64,000 nt of DNA from Chinchilla lanigera (lineage: Eukaryota > Chordata > Mammalia > Rodentia > Chinchillidae): contig NW_004955429.1 of the NCBI RefSeq assembly GCF_000276665.1, positions 7,806,514 through 7,870,513 on the forward strand, written 5' to 3'. The notes under the pieces were generated by a model that saw only the letters and a program-made list of their open reading frames with translations, had not been told where the DNA came from and made no database searches. Numbering within the stretch: position 1 is the stretch's first letter; each line of letters starts with the position of its first letter. Both the position numbers and the translations under genes were made by a program. Below are positions 1-9,791 of the stretch, one piece after another.

Positions 1-788
1 TGGGCTTTCCTTTATAGGTGATCTGTTTCTTTTCTCTAGCAGCTTTTAATATCCTGTTCTTTTGCTGGAGATCTGGGAACTTGACTATTATATGTCTGGG
101 CATAGTTTTATTTTGGTTGTGATTGGTTGGAGTTCTATATGCCTCATTTACCTGTATATCAGGTTCTGTTTCCATACTTGGGAAAATTTCTGCTATTATT
201 TCTGCAAATAATCTTTTAATGTCAGTTGTGTTGCCTCCTGCCATTTCTTTGACTCCTATAAGTCGCACATTATTCCTCTTTGCCTCATCTTGCAGCTGTT
301 GAATTGATTTTTCCGGGTTCCTTGTTGATTTTAAGAGATCCTTTCTTTCACGGTCGCTAGCTGCCATGCTGTCTTCAAAGTCTGAAATTCTATCTTCACC
401 TTCATTCAAGCTGTTTTGGCATCTATCAGTGGAAGCTTTGTTTTCCTGGAAGTCTCTTTGAATGTGGTTCATGCGTTCTATGTCCTTTCTCTATTTTTCA
501 TTTAATACTTCTGTCCATTGCCTTTGTTCTTCTATTTTTTTATATGTTTCTTCTTCAGATGTTTTGAGCAGTTCTTTCATTATTAATGTCATTTCATTTT
601 TTTGCCTGAGAGATTATTTCTGATCGCATCTCTTCTATGGCCTTATGGAGTTGTTTCTTTACTTCCATTGCAATCATTTCAGCTGTTTCAGGCATGTGTT
701 TACCAAGTTCCCCTATGTCAGTGTCTCCTGGACTTGTTCTGAGTTGGGTGGAGTTCTGGGATTGTGTTTTAGTCCTTTGTTTTGTCAT
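1..788 (-). pseudogene. LINE-1 ORF1 (RNA-binding protein), 5' part, broken, runs off the left edge
   Basis: Read on the minus strand, the frame starts at 788 with MTKQRTKTQSQ and continues through a charged, coiled-coil-like stretch. Lower coordinates translate to RNA-recognition-like segments typical of L1 ORF1p: RNNVRLIGVKE near 265 and PRHIIVKFPDLQQKNRIL near 60-110, ending with KQITYKGKP at the window edge. ORF1p is the trimeric RNA chaperone that coats L1 RNA in the cytoplasm. This copy is dead: the first frame ends near 594 and an in-frame TAG lies near 490, so at least one frame change and one stop are needed to read through. The upstream side (789-1640) looks like the element's own 5'UTR. 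ORF2 would lie outside the window. The homology is clear from the sequence; the subfamily is not assigned. Confidence 0.88.
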
Positions 789-1640
789 GTACTGGATGCA
801 GAAAGCTCAGTTTCCCTCTTCAGTGACTGCACAGGAAAGGCCGCTTGTGTCCCTAGTCTTCCTGTTGGTCAGGTTTGCCCCTCAGTGTTCGCTGAGAAGC
901 TGTACTTAGTCTTGGGTTTTCTGGCAGTTGTTAATTTGTATCTAGTTATCCCAGGTCTTAGACACAGGCATTCATGTCAGCTGATGGCCGACCATCTGAT
1001 TCAGCAATCCCCTTGCAGTTCAGGGCATGTGTACAGCCCAGACTCCGGTTGCACTGGTGTGACAATCCTAGTCCAGTGGACGTATGTCCCCAGGCAGTTC
1101 AGGGTACAGGCAAAACCCAGACATGAACTGCAGGGTCGACGGATTGTGAACCAACTGATTCTGTGTCTCCAGTCAGTTCATGACACATACAGGAACTAGA
1201 TGTGGGCTGGACTGACAGCAATCACAGACCTCCTGTGCCTGCAACCCCCCAGGGGGTCCGGGCACAAGTAAAGAACGGACTCAATCTGCAGGACCAGCAG
1301 CTCTTGGAGCACTCACTCGCTTGGTGCAGGGCCTGCACAAGGAGGGCCCACACGTGAACCCCGGTGAGAGCAGTCCCCGGGGCTTCTGAGTGAGGACCTC
1401 CTGTCTGCCACGGGTGCACGGAGGGCAGAGACTGAGACGGTAATGGCAACAGGGTCCTGGGTCACCTGCTCTGCCCCCAGGAAGTAGATGGGAAATACCT
1501 GGCTCTCTCCGTGAGTTTCAGCTGGGAACTGTAGCAGTGGGAGCAGGTCGTAGCCTGCCTGGTTCTGCTTCTTAGTCAGTTCAGGGTGTGTGCAGGAGCC
1601 AGACCTCTGCAATTTGTTATAGTATGTAAATGTTTTGTCT
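789..1640 (-). promoter_or_regulatory. LINE-1 5'UTR / internal promoter region
   Basis: This stretch lies directly upstream of the ORF1 start on the minus strand, as expected for an L1 5'UTR. It is more GC-rich than the flanks, especially 1220-1560, and contains short tandem monomer-like units. Beyond about 1640 the sequence returns to AT-rich DNA. L1 5'UTRs carry an internal RNA polymerase II promoter; activity here is inferred only from position and composition. The 5' boundary is approximate and I see no clear target-site duplication. Confidence 0.65.
1009..1245 (-). repeat. 79-bp-period diverged tandem units in the L1 5'UTR
   Basis: Three units start at 1009, 1088 and 1167, exactly 79 bp apart. 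Each begins with a C-rich tetramer followed by a GCAGTTCAGGG-like core and, in the first two, a CCCAGAC box. Similarity is strong in the first 35 bp and weaker after. A related CAGTTCAGGGTGTGTGCAGG core recurs near 1575, and a weaker one near 921. Mouse L1 promoters use tandem monomers of about 200 bp; these are much shorter. Confidence 0.5.
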
Positions 1641-1689
1641 CATTGACATCATCCCTAACATAAAAGGTAGGATCTAAAAATATGATGCA

Positions 1690-1985
1690 TGTTTAAGTTA
1701 AAAAAATTATTACAAGGAAAGGTGTATTTTGACTAATCCTCCTCAAAATTCTCACTATGAATACACTTAGCCCATTGTTTCTTCCACTTTCTAACACAGT
1801 CCTGGAAATGCTTTTTAATGCGTGCTTTTTCATGGCTGTCTCTCCTTTTTTTTGGTACCAGGAATCAAACTCAGAACCTTGTGCTTAGCCAGGCAAGCAC
1901 TCTTGCTACTGAGCTGTATCCCCAGCCCTCATGGCTGTCTCAATGTTCTGAACCTATTCAAAACATTTGTGGCAATTTCTGTCAA
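1690..1985 (-). mobile_element. mariner transposase C-terminal end, minus-oriented arm
   Basis: On the minus strand, positions about 1815 down to 1733 translate without interruption to CVRKWKKQWAKCIHSENFEED followed by a stop. This matches the extreme C-terminus of mariner-family transposases (WKKRW-KCI-GDYFEGD type). The arm continues away from the stop into AT-rich terminal sequence near 1690. It is interrupted by an ID SINE at 1843-1929. The 5' part of the transposase is missing. It faces a second mariner end at 1986-2335 in the opposite orientation. Confidence 0.7.
1843..1929 (-). mobile_element. ID SINE (tRNA-Ala derived) inside mariner arm
   Basis: The minus strand reads GGGCTGGGGATACAGCTCAG, the ID 5' end with its A box, and ends with a short A-rich tail (oligo-T at 1845-1853). 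A perfect 12-bp duplication, CATGGCTGTCTC, lies at 1831-1842 and 1930-1941. The copy is several bases diverged from the young group at 12.4, 36.6, 51.7 and 54.9 kb, so it is older. ID SINEs are transcribed by RNA polymerase III and mobilised by L1. Confidence 0.92.
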
Positions 1986-2335
1986 ATTACAAGTGCAAAC
2001 ATTATAGTGTGGCCTCCTCCACCATATTCAACAGATCTGATACCTTGTGACTTCCCACTGTTCCCTAAAGACAAAATAAGCATGAAAAGTAAACTTTGGA
2101 ATTGATTCAGGACATTGAGGCAAACATGACAGGGATACTAATGACATTCACCAAAGAGGATTTTCAGAATGGCTCAGAAAGTGGCAGAAAGAAGGGTTCA
2201 GTGTGTTCAAAGGAGAAGAGAACATTTTTTTTTGGGGGGGGTAATGGCAATGTGTCCTTTTTTTATTTAAAAGTTTAGACCATTCCTATTTTTGGACAAT
2301 AACTTGTATTTTATGGTCTCTCACTATTTGTGCCC
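1986..2335 (+). mobile_element. mariner transposase C-terminal end, plus-oriented arm
   Basis: The plus strand near 2010-2070 encodes PPYSTDLIPCDFPLFPK, the mariner catalytic-region signature around the third acidic residue (PPYSPDLAPCDF type). After a stop it continues with diverged KEDFQ and a C-terminal basic stretch to about 2230. The TTCAGGACATTGAGGCA segment near 2107 matches the corresponding part of the minus arm, so the two arms belong to one family. It is inactive through stops and frame changes. Confidence 0.75.
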
Positions 2336-5092
2336 TATGCCTAATTTTTAATTATTTTTCATTGTATTATATATTTTTATAAGACATCTGAAATTCATTT
2401 TTAATGGAGAAAGTGTGTAAGTCAAAGAAATATTAAATTTGGGATAATTTGAAAAGCACCAGGAAACTTCCTTTTGCTCCAAAATATGATTTCTTTTCTA
2501 CTTGTCAGGAATACCTGAAATTCTTCCATGAGAGATCTTTGGAGTAATAAGTATTTCAATATGTCCTGTTAAGATGAAACAGAGAAAGAGAGAGAGAGAG
2601 AGGCAGTTTAATTTTGGGCCACAGAGAGTGAATCCATTTATGTGTATCCTTCCAAGTGGACAGTTACAGGTGGCAGTGGTTGGAAGTGTAATTGGTGTGG
2701 GAAGAATAAAAGTCACTGCATGGGGAACAGGGGAAAGATACCAGAAAGGAACAAAAGGAACAAGCAAGAGAAGCCGACCTTTCCTAGTTTTACTCATACC
2801 ATCACTGAGAAGGGAGAGTATTAGTTTTACTTAATTTTTGCTTTTTGGGGGAGAATCAAACCAAGGCAAGATTTACATTAGCAATGATAACTAGCTCCTC
2901 TTTGCTGAACTATCTGGAAAGTTTTGATTACTAATGCCTAGAAATGGGATAAAAATTAATGTAAAGAGTCCCAGTTTAAAATCACCTAGGTATAGATTGA
3001 AAATCTTTTATTTTATTCCATTCTCCTTATTACTGAGCAGACATGTTGTTAGCTGAAATGTGGACAGGCAAAATATGGACTGCAGTGGAGAAAAAAAAGT
3101 CCTATTTATGTACTACAAAAGGTACAAGAACAAAGCTGCCGGACATAATTAGAAATCACGAGCACACATCCTCAAATCAATAAACTGAGAAAAGAGTCAA
3201 TGTAGTGCCTGAAAGCAATTCTTAAAAAGAAGAGAGAAAAAGGAGAGAGAAAGAGACCCCCCCATCCCACAACAAACCCAGTGAGTGCTGTAAGAATGAT
3301 TCAAATACCCGGAAAAGAAAAAAAAGATAAACAAGCAGTTGAATGTAAACTTAGCATACTTGGCGGTTTGCACATACCTCACTACTGAAAATCTCATCAG
3401 TGGAAGCAAAACTCCTTATGATATCAAATCCTTGCAATTATTTCACTTTTAATAGCTGCAAGTCTGATGCTGATGTCATTCAATGCCTTGCCAAATTTAT
3501 GTACAATGAGTATATAGACTTTTATTTGGTTGATAATTCACTTTCATAGCTACTAGGAGAAGTCAATCAGGCAGCTCTCCAATTAGGACAACAGGAGTAG
3601 AAAGGGAAAAATGAATGGCTATAGATCCATTGAGGCAGTGGCTTATTGATATGTTTCCTCCCTGCAGCCTCAAGTGGCTTTTATCACTCGAAACTGAATC
3701 TTGATCTCAAGTGGGAGGTGGCATTTCCTTTTAGAAACAAGCCATAAACATTGCATGTATAAAACTCAACTACGAAACATACAGGGTAAAAACAGATGTA
3801 CACTGCAGTGTTTTACAGGGAAGGGGGCGAGGGATAATTTAATGGCATGACCCTCACAGTGGGAGAGCCTGTGAGTCTTACCGTAAAGTGCCTCATGAAT
3901 ATTTATTAATGTAGTAAGTAAGGATGGCTGGATGGGTCTGTATATCTCAATACAGCCACATCCTGGGAGAGGGAAGAGAACGTTGAAAACTTGTAAAGTC
4001 CTCATTGCCACATGTGTCAGGGAGTGCTATTACCCACACATGGCACAGCCAGGCTGATTGTAGCTGTTCTCCCTCCAGTCACGATTATATTTTACTACGC
4101 ACTCAGTTCTCTTGGTTGCTGCCGATGCTTATTTGCACCACCTGCAGAGCATCCTGGTTTTCTTTCCTTAGATTTGTGGGTAGGGATACGTTATCATAGA
4201 TGAGCTGAGCTTGGAAAGGGTGCCTCGGGCCTCTGCTGTGTCTGGGATCCATTTGGCAGAAAGTTAGTTATAGGAGGCTTTCCATTTGAGTAATTTCACT
4301 CTTACCTCTGGACTCCTTTTCTGGCCCAGAAGTCTTTTCCTATTCTTTCCCTCATGGCTTTGTGTCCTGTGTGGTCTGAGCCTCTGTGGGTCTTCCACAA
4401 TTTCCTCAAAAATCCTTCTTTCATCACTTGCCTATAAGGTGCTAGAGGTTAATGAACATAGTTCATCAATGGCTCTCCCAGGTGAAGGCCTTACCTTTAA
4501 CCATTAACTTTCATTATTTTTCTGCAAAGGAGTCTACATATTTTATATACTGTGCCAAGCTAACTGGGCACTGTTTTTGTTTTAGGGCTTTATCCCAATC
4601 CCAATATACCAATGTTTGTAACTCGCAATCTTTCTGGTATATTTCTGGATTCGCTGTAGTTTTGTTTTTAAATTATGAGAGTCTCACTTTAAAATCTCTA
4701 CATCTTAAACTGTCCATTTTGCCCTTGATGGAAGAAGGGTGTTGAAGATTCAGCAAGATTCTCCTGCTGAGAAATCCTGAGCTTTATTCTTGAGCACTGA
4801 TTTTAGCCTTATTTTCTCAGATCAAAGCTAAGATTAGCAAACTCTTTAATTCCAATTCATAGGTTCCTTTCGGACTGGGTTCTTTTAAAATCAATTTTAA
4901 ATTCATGTTGAGTCTTCAAGTGGCAGCATTTTTATATTTTTAAAAAGAAAAAGTCAAAAAGGAAGGAGGGCTAACTTGTGTTTTAGGATATAGTTCAGTT
5001 AGGGATCTATAGTAATTGTAGTAACTTAGCAAGGCCTCACTAAATGCTCTTTGAATTGAATTGGATTGAGTTGAAGCATATATCTGAGTAAT
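2336..5092. other. no recognised gene or repeat
   Basis: AT-rich unique-looking DNA. It holds a short GA run at about 2580-2602 and a possible very old ID remnant near 2840-2930. The longest open frames are below 100 codons, without start context or known motifs, and overlap on both strands. Confidence 0.55.
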
Positions 5093-5101
5093 TATAACTT
5101 C

Positions 5102-5230
5102 TGTTCTTTTGTTTTTTATCTTTTTGAGGCAGATCTCACTATGCAGTTCAGGCTGGCCTTGAACTCACCACGATCCTCTTCCTCAGCCTCCCGAGTGCTG
5201 GGATTACAGGCATGTGCCAACATGCCCGGC
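5102..5230 (-). mobile_element. B1 SINE (7SL-derived monomer)
   Basis: The minus strand reads as a full B1: GCCGGGCATG at the 5' end, the A-box region CACATGCCTGTAATCCCAGC, then GAGTTCAAGGCCAGCCTG (B box), ending in a CAAAAAGATAAAAAAC tail. A perfect 9-bp duplication TATAACTTC sits at 5093-5101 and 5231-5239. B1 is rodent-specific, which supports the host assignment. Confidence 0.95.
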
Positions 5231-5239
5231 TATAACTTC

Positions 5240-6019
5240 ATTTTGATACCTACTCTATTTTTAGGATTTTTAAAAACATTGTGTTTTTCCGGTCTCATCC
5301 CTGCCAAGGAGAGTGACAGTCAAGATTCTTATCCCTATATTTTAAAAATAGATCACTAACTCTCTGGGCTCATTTCTGCTGTTCACCTGTTTCCAGAAAT
5401 TTAACTTATATAGCACATTCTACCACTTCACGAGAGCTCACGGAATCTAATTTTGTACATCACAGAACTTTGCTTTGAAACCCACAGGCAGTAGTCTGGG
5501 CCCATCAAAAGCCATAGCTGTGGCTTTTTTCCACATTTGCAGAGCACAGTTGGTAAATGCTGGTTACCGTCTCACGCATCTTGTCATGTTTAACTGGCTG
5601 GTGTGCAAGGCAGGCAGCTCCACAGACAACTATGCAGTTCTCATCACTTTGCATTAAAAATCACTTTGCTATGGCCTCCAAACTCCAGGGGCAGAATTGG
5701 TGGCAACATAGTTGTCCTGTGTCTCTGTGCCTTGCTTCATGAACTCAGTGGTGTTTCAATATCTATATCCACCTTTAGGAGTTTCAGGGAATGTTTAAAA
5801 ATAGTGCTTGTTGATTTACACAGACACTATCTATCTTGTGGTTCCCTTATGAGCCAGCCAACTAGCACAGAATAAGATAGGCCACAATGAGTTGTGGGTA
5901 GGTGGTTGAATTTTTACCTCTGCTCTTGAAGAAGCACACAGCTTGCTACATCACTGGCAACCAAAGCTAACACTTCATTTTCACAACACATGAAAATTTC
6001 AAGGCACACTTAGAAGGTC
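5240..6019. other. no recognised gene or repeat
   Basis: Moderately AT-rich unique DNA. Overlapping frames of 60-90 codons on the plus strand around 5475-5875 share no family motif and look like chance. Confidence 0.55.
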
Positions 6020-6022
6020 TTT

Positions 6023-6082
<60 letters not shown>

Positions 6083-6130
6083 TTCTCTCTCTCTCTCTCT
6101 GTGTCTCTCTCTCTGTCTCTCTCTCTCTTT
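6020..6130. repeat. compound pyrimidine microsatellite (CTTT)n-(CT)n
   Basis: About 50 bp of CTTT repeats run into roughly 45 bp of CT repeats with GT interruptions. The purine strand gives spurious Lys/Glu/Arg-rich frames. Confidence 0.97.
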
Positions 6131-8648
6131 GCCCAGAAATACATACAGGCAACTGGTACCCTATGTCCTGATTGATGCCAGACTATGCACAATCTAGTTA
6201 TCTTCTTTTACCAGTCTTTGGGTGCAAATTATAGTGAGGAAAAATTCCTAGGTACAACTTAAAAACTTAATTCATTTGTAAATTCTGCAAAGGCCGATGA
6301 GCAGGCAACTTTCTGCTTAGTTTTCTGTTTCTGTTAGTTTGAGAAGAGTTTGTACGGGTGGAGGGATAACTGGGTGGAGTGGGAGGGGGGGAAGGAGATG
6401 TATACGTAAAATTCAAATGTAATTATATTTTTCTAGCAACTTTAATCTTCATGTAACTAAGCAATTGGATCAAAACCAGTATCCATTGTCTGTTCTCTGC
6501 CTAATTCTGGGCTTTTGAATGAAGAAAGGCCTCCATAGAGCACCATGCTGAAAATCTCAACACATTCAAGATTACTAGCATCTTCAAATAGACTAGAAGC
6601 CCTTAAAAAAGAGACATCAAAAAGAAACCCGACTTCTTACCTACACAGATTGCATCTATAACTCCCTCCCTCTTCACCCTAACTGAAGTCATTAGCACAT
6701 GATATTTTGCAGCTGGTTGAGCCAGCTGCTGTTTCTGGGATTCAGGTGGGGATAGAAGGACATTTACAATTTTTATTTTAGAGTTCCCTTCCAAACCCAG
6801 ATAAATAAATATGTAGCAGCAGGTGATGCAAAACAACAAGGAAAAGAGATGAAAACAGGCAGAATCTCATCATTTGGGCCAATGCAAAATACAAAGTGTA
6901 GTCTGTGGTCTCCAGCCCTCAAATGGAGTGGCTGTCATTTGCTTTTCCTCAGGTGGGATCCTTTATATCTTTGGCGTGCAGATGTGTGAGGTTTATATTA
7001 CCTCACAGAGTCATTGAAAATGGGCCATCAGGGCTACTCAGAGGTATAAATTTGTCTACCAAAATGGTCAAATTACTAAATTATCCTCCTGATTCTCATG
7101 TTCAGCTCCATTTTCTGAGTCATAAGTTAGAGGAACAAAGCCATTACTTGTGAAGTTTCCACTGTAAAGCAGCCAGTCCTGAGGCACTCAGAACTATACC
7201 TCTGGCCAAACTGCAGTCTCTAATTCCTTCAGACACACTGCACAGGCCTGTGCTCTTTGTGTCAGAGGCTTGGAATAGTTCTGTGTTTTGCATTCAAAGC
7301 CTACTGACAGTATCTCCAGCAGGACCTCTGGGGACCAATGGCAGAAACAAACTATCATTGTCATGACACCCTTGGAACTGGGTTCGACTTCTAACACCTG
7401 TTTAATGATGTATTCTTTTTGAAAAGTCACTCATTTGAAGTCTTTGCCAAAAGCAATTAAAATGCCTTTCAGTTGCAATCTGAACTCAGAATCAAACAAG
7501 TTTTTTGTCTTTTGAAATCAAGCCTAATCTTTCTACAAACCTATTCTGTGGGGCTTCCAGGTGTGCCTCAGGGCAGGGTGAATACAGGGTGCAAATTCCC
7601 AAAGGTCTTCTGTGTTGGGGCTCTGTTATCCATCCACACTGGAGAAAAAGTGAAGAATTCCAATTCCATAGCTGTTTCTACTTGGGTTCCCCAATCCAGG
7701 GATGATGGAGAGCAATAAGAAGTGAGCTGGGTTCTCCAAATATCTTGTGTCCACTGTAGAACTGTAGAACTCTATTAGCTACTAAATAACGTTCTGACTC
7801 CTTAGCCCAACTTTCAGACTGGAAACATTCAGCTGGTCCATAATAACATTTCCACTAGATGCTCTTTCCTTGGAAGCAATTTTCCGGCAGGTGGATGGTT
7901 GGTTAGAGTCTACCAGAGTCCTCATCATTCTGCCAACCACGTATTTTCAAGTGCTCTCTAGGGCTTGGTAATATTCCTTATCAGAACCACCCCTGACCTT
8001 CCCTACCTAGACTCCTATTATTCCACTGGGTCAACACTGTGCACGCAAACAGAATTTGCTAGATCTTTGCTGCAGTGATGTGTCTTGTTCTTAACTTTTC
8101 TCTAACTGCCATTCTATCCCTCTGGGCAAAAGATCATTTTCTGATTCTGAAATATCCAAACCTTACAATGTTTTAACTACAACTTAAATGATAGATGAAT
8201 TCACTTTTAACCTCCTTTTTCTCTAAATTCATTCGCTGCTCAAAGTCCATAGCACAGGTACTCGAGGACTTACTTGGACAGACAACTAACAGAACATTTG
8301 CTATACAATGCAATGAGAAAACAAAGCCCGAGCTGCATGGGTAGCACGTGATTGGTTTTCTACACGGTGATGCTTGGGATGAATTGTGAAGGCAAAGAGT
8401 TGATTATCTGAAAATAAACATGTTCCAGACTAAGGGAAAATTATGAGCAAAAGCATAGTGGTGGCGGCTCCTTTTGGCAGAAGCAAGTGGAGTACGTAGG
8501 AAAGTGTCAGGCAATGATGTCAGCCATGCCTCTAGAAGCCAAAACATAAAGGGCTTTGTGTGATGAGCTGTGGAGTTTGGACTTCATTTTGTGAGCTATA
8601 AGGGTAGTTGAAATATTTTATTTCACTTTTTTTCTATCATGTTATATA
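6131..8648. other. no recognised gene or repeat
   Basis: Unique-looking DNA of ordinary composition. Open frames of 60-82 codons occur on both strands, none with recognisable domains. No RNA gene or diagnostic repeat end was seen. Confidence 0.55.
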
Positions 8649-8741
8649 ATTGTCTCTCAGTATTCTTTGGTTCCAAGACCCACCCTCTCCCTTGGAAACT
8701 GAAATCTGCAGCTGCTCCAATCCCACTTATAAAATGTATAC

Positions 8742-9401
8742 TGTTTTAGTCATGGTTTACAATGGGAAAGATTTAATACATGACACATCATCTCAATAAT
8801 TTATAGGATTATTTTATAATATTCACCCAAAGAGTCAAATGCAGAAGAGTCCAGGAAGTCTGTCCATGAACTAGACCCAGAAAATCCAGCTGAGGGCCTG
8901 GATCCCACAGAAATGTGCTGCATGAATCCAGCTGAAGCACTAGAGTTCATGGCAGTGTCTTCCATGAGTCCAGCTAGAGGGCTAGAGGCCATGGCAATGT
9001 CTCATTCAAGTCTGTATCAAGGATCTGCACTGGGAAGTCCCAAAGGTCAGTCCTGGAAGCTAGAAAATCTGTGGCAGCAGGATGAAGGATCTGTGCCAGC
9101 AGGCTGAGGGATCTGCACTGGAGCCTGGAAGTGATTTTCAAAGGGCCAGAGCTTCCCTGAAGAGAACCACAGCCGTGCTCAGTGACAGCGAGGTCCTGAG
9201 CTTCTCTGATGATGAGGACAGCCAAGTTCATATCAGGAAAACGTGTGCAACAAACTTCTCCAGGAAGATCAACAGCACACCCTCTTCCCCTCCAGTTCTC
9301 CTTTCATGCTATTGGCAAAAATCCTCAGGTGGGCCTCCAGACCCAGCACCATGCTTAGTTCAACTGGATGTTACAAATTGACCATTAGTTAATCTACCAC
9401 A
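8742..9401 (-). mobile_element. solo LTR, ERVL/MLT2-like, inserted in MER2
   Basis: The 660-bp insert begins TG and ends CA and is flanked by a perfect 5-bp duplication, TATAC (8737-8741 and 9402-9406). These are hallmarks of an ERVL-class LTR. A related LTR lies at 43571-44029, sharing the AGATTTAAT segment and the CTGAAG/GATCTGTGCTGGA-like internal motifs. On the minus strand the start, TGTGGTAGATTAACTAATGG, resembles MLT2-type LTRs. The interior carries a 42-bp tandem array. No viral coding sequence is attached. Confidence 0.8.
8880..9005. repeat. 42-bp x 3 tandem array within the LTR
   Basis: Units are 8880-8921, 8922-8963 and 8964-9005. Each contains ATCCAGCTGA or GTCCAGCTAGA, then a CTGGA/CTAGA box, and ends near GTGCTGC, GTGTCTTCC or ATGTCTCAT. 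In one frame they read as 14-residue units (N/S-P-A core), but no long ORF contains them. Shorter GATCTGTGC/GATCTGCACTGGAG units follow to about 9130. Confidence 0.75.
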
Positions 9402-9791
9402 TATACTACTTGTATCATCTCTAGACTGGTTGTAACACTCAGTGCAATGAATGCTATAGAAATAGTTGTTATATTCTATGTTGTTTACAGAATAAGGGCA
9501 AGAAAAGTTTCTATGTGTTCAGGACAGATGCCTTTTTTCCAAATATTTTCTATTTGCAGTTGATTGAATCCAGCATACTGAATCTATGGAAAATTTGTCA
9601 AATGGCAGATTTTCTAGGATTGCTTGGGATTAACGAATGAAAGATGTAATGAGTATCTTGAATTTTTTCTGGTCTACACAATGCGTATTTGTTTCATTTA
9701 ATGGGCTGTTATGGGGATTTTGGATTTACCTTTAAACCTATTTGTCAATTGATATTTTTATGTGCATTTGGGGGTGGCTGTCTTCTAATTT

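Larger units (their letters stand above)
8649..9615 (+). mobile_element. MER2 (Tigger-type DNA transposon), split by an LTR
   Basis: The left part, 8649-8741, follows the MER2 pattern (TTGTCTCTCAGTATTC, TTGGTTCCAAGACCC, ATCTGCAGCTGCTCCAATCCC). The right part, from about 9402, resumes it with ATCATCTCTAGACTGGTTGT, ATAGTTGTTATATTCTATG, TGTTCAGGACAGATGC and the terminal TTGCAGTTGATTGAATCC. MER2 is a non-autonomous pogo/Tigger element. Recognition is from memory of the family pattern. Confidence 0.82.

Noticed and set aside
5967..6192. Glu/Arg/Lys-rich frames
   Set aside because: They are translations of the CTTT/CT microsatellite. The same applies to 61475-61681 and 62555-62809.
8801..9381. Repeat-containing protein from the 42-bp units (14-residue repeats)
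   Set aside because: The frames are short, lie inside an LTR with clear insertion hallmarks, and there is no start or splice context.
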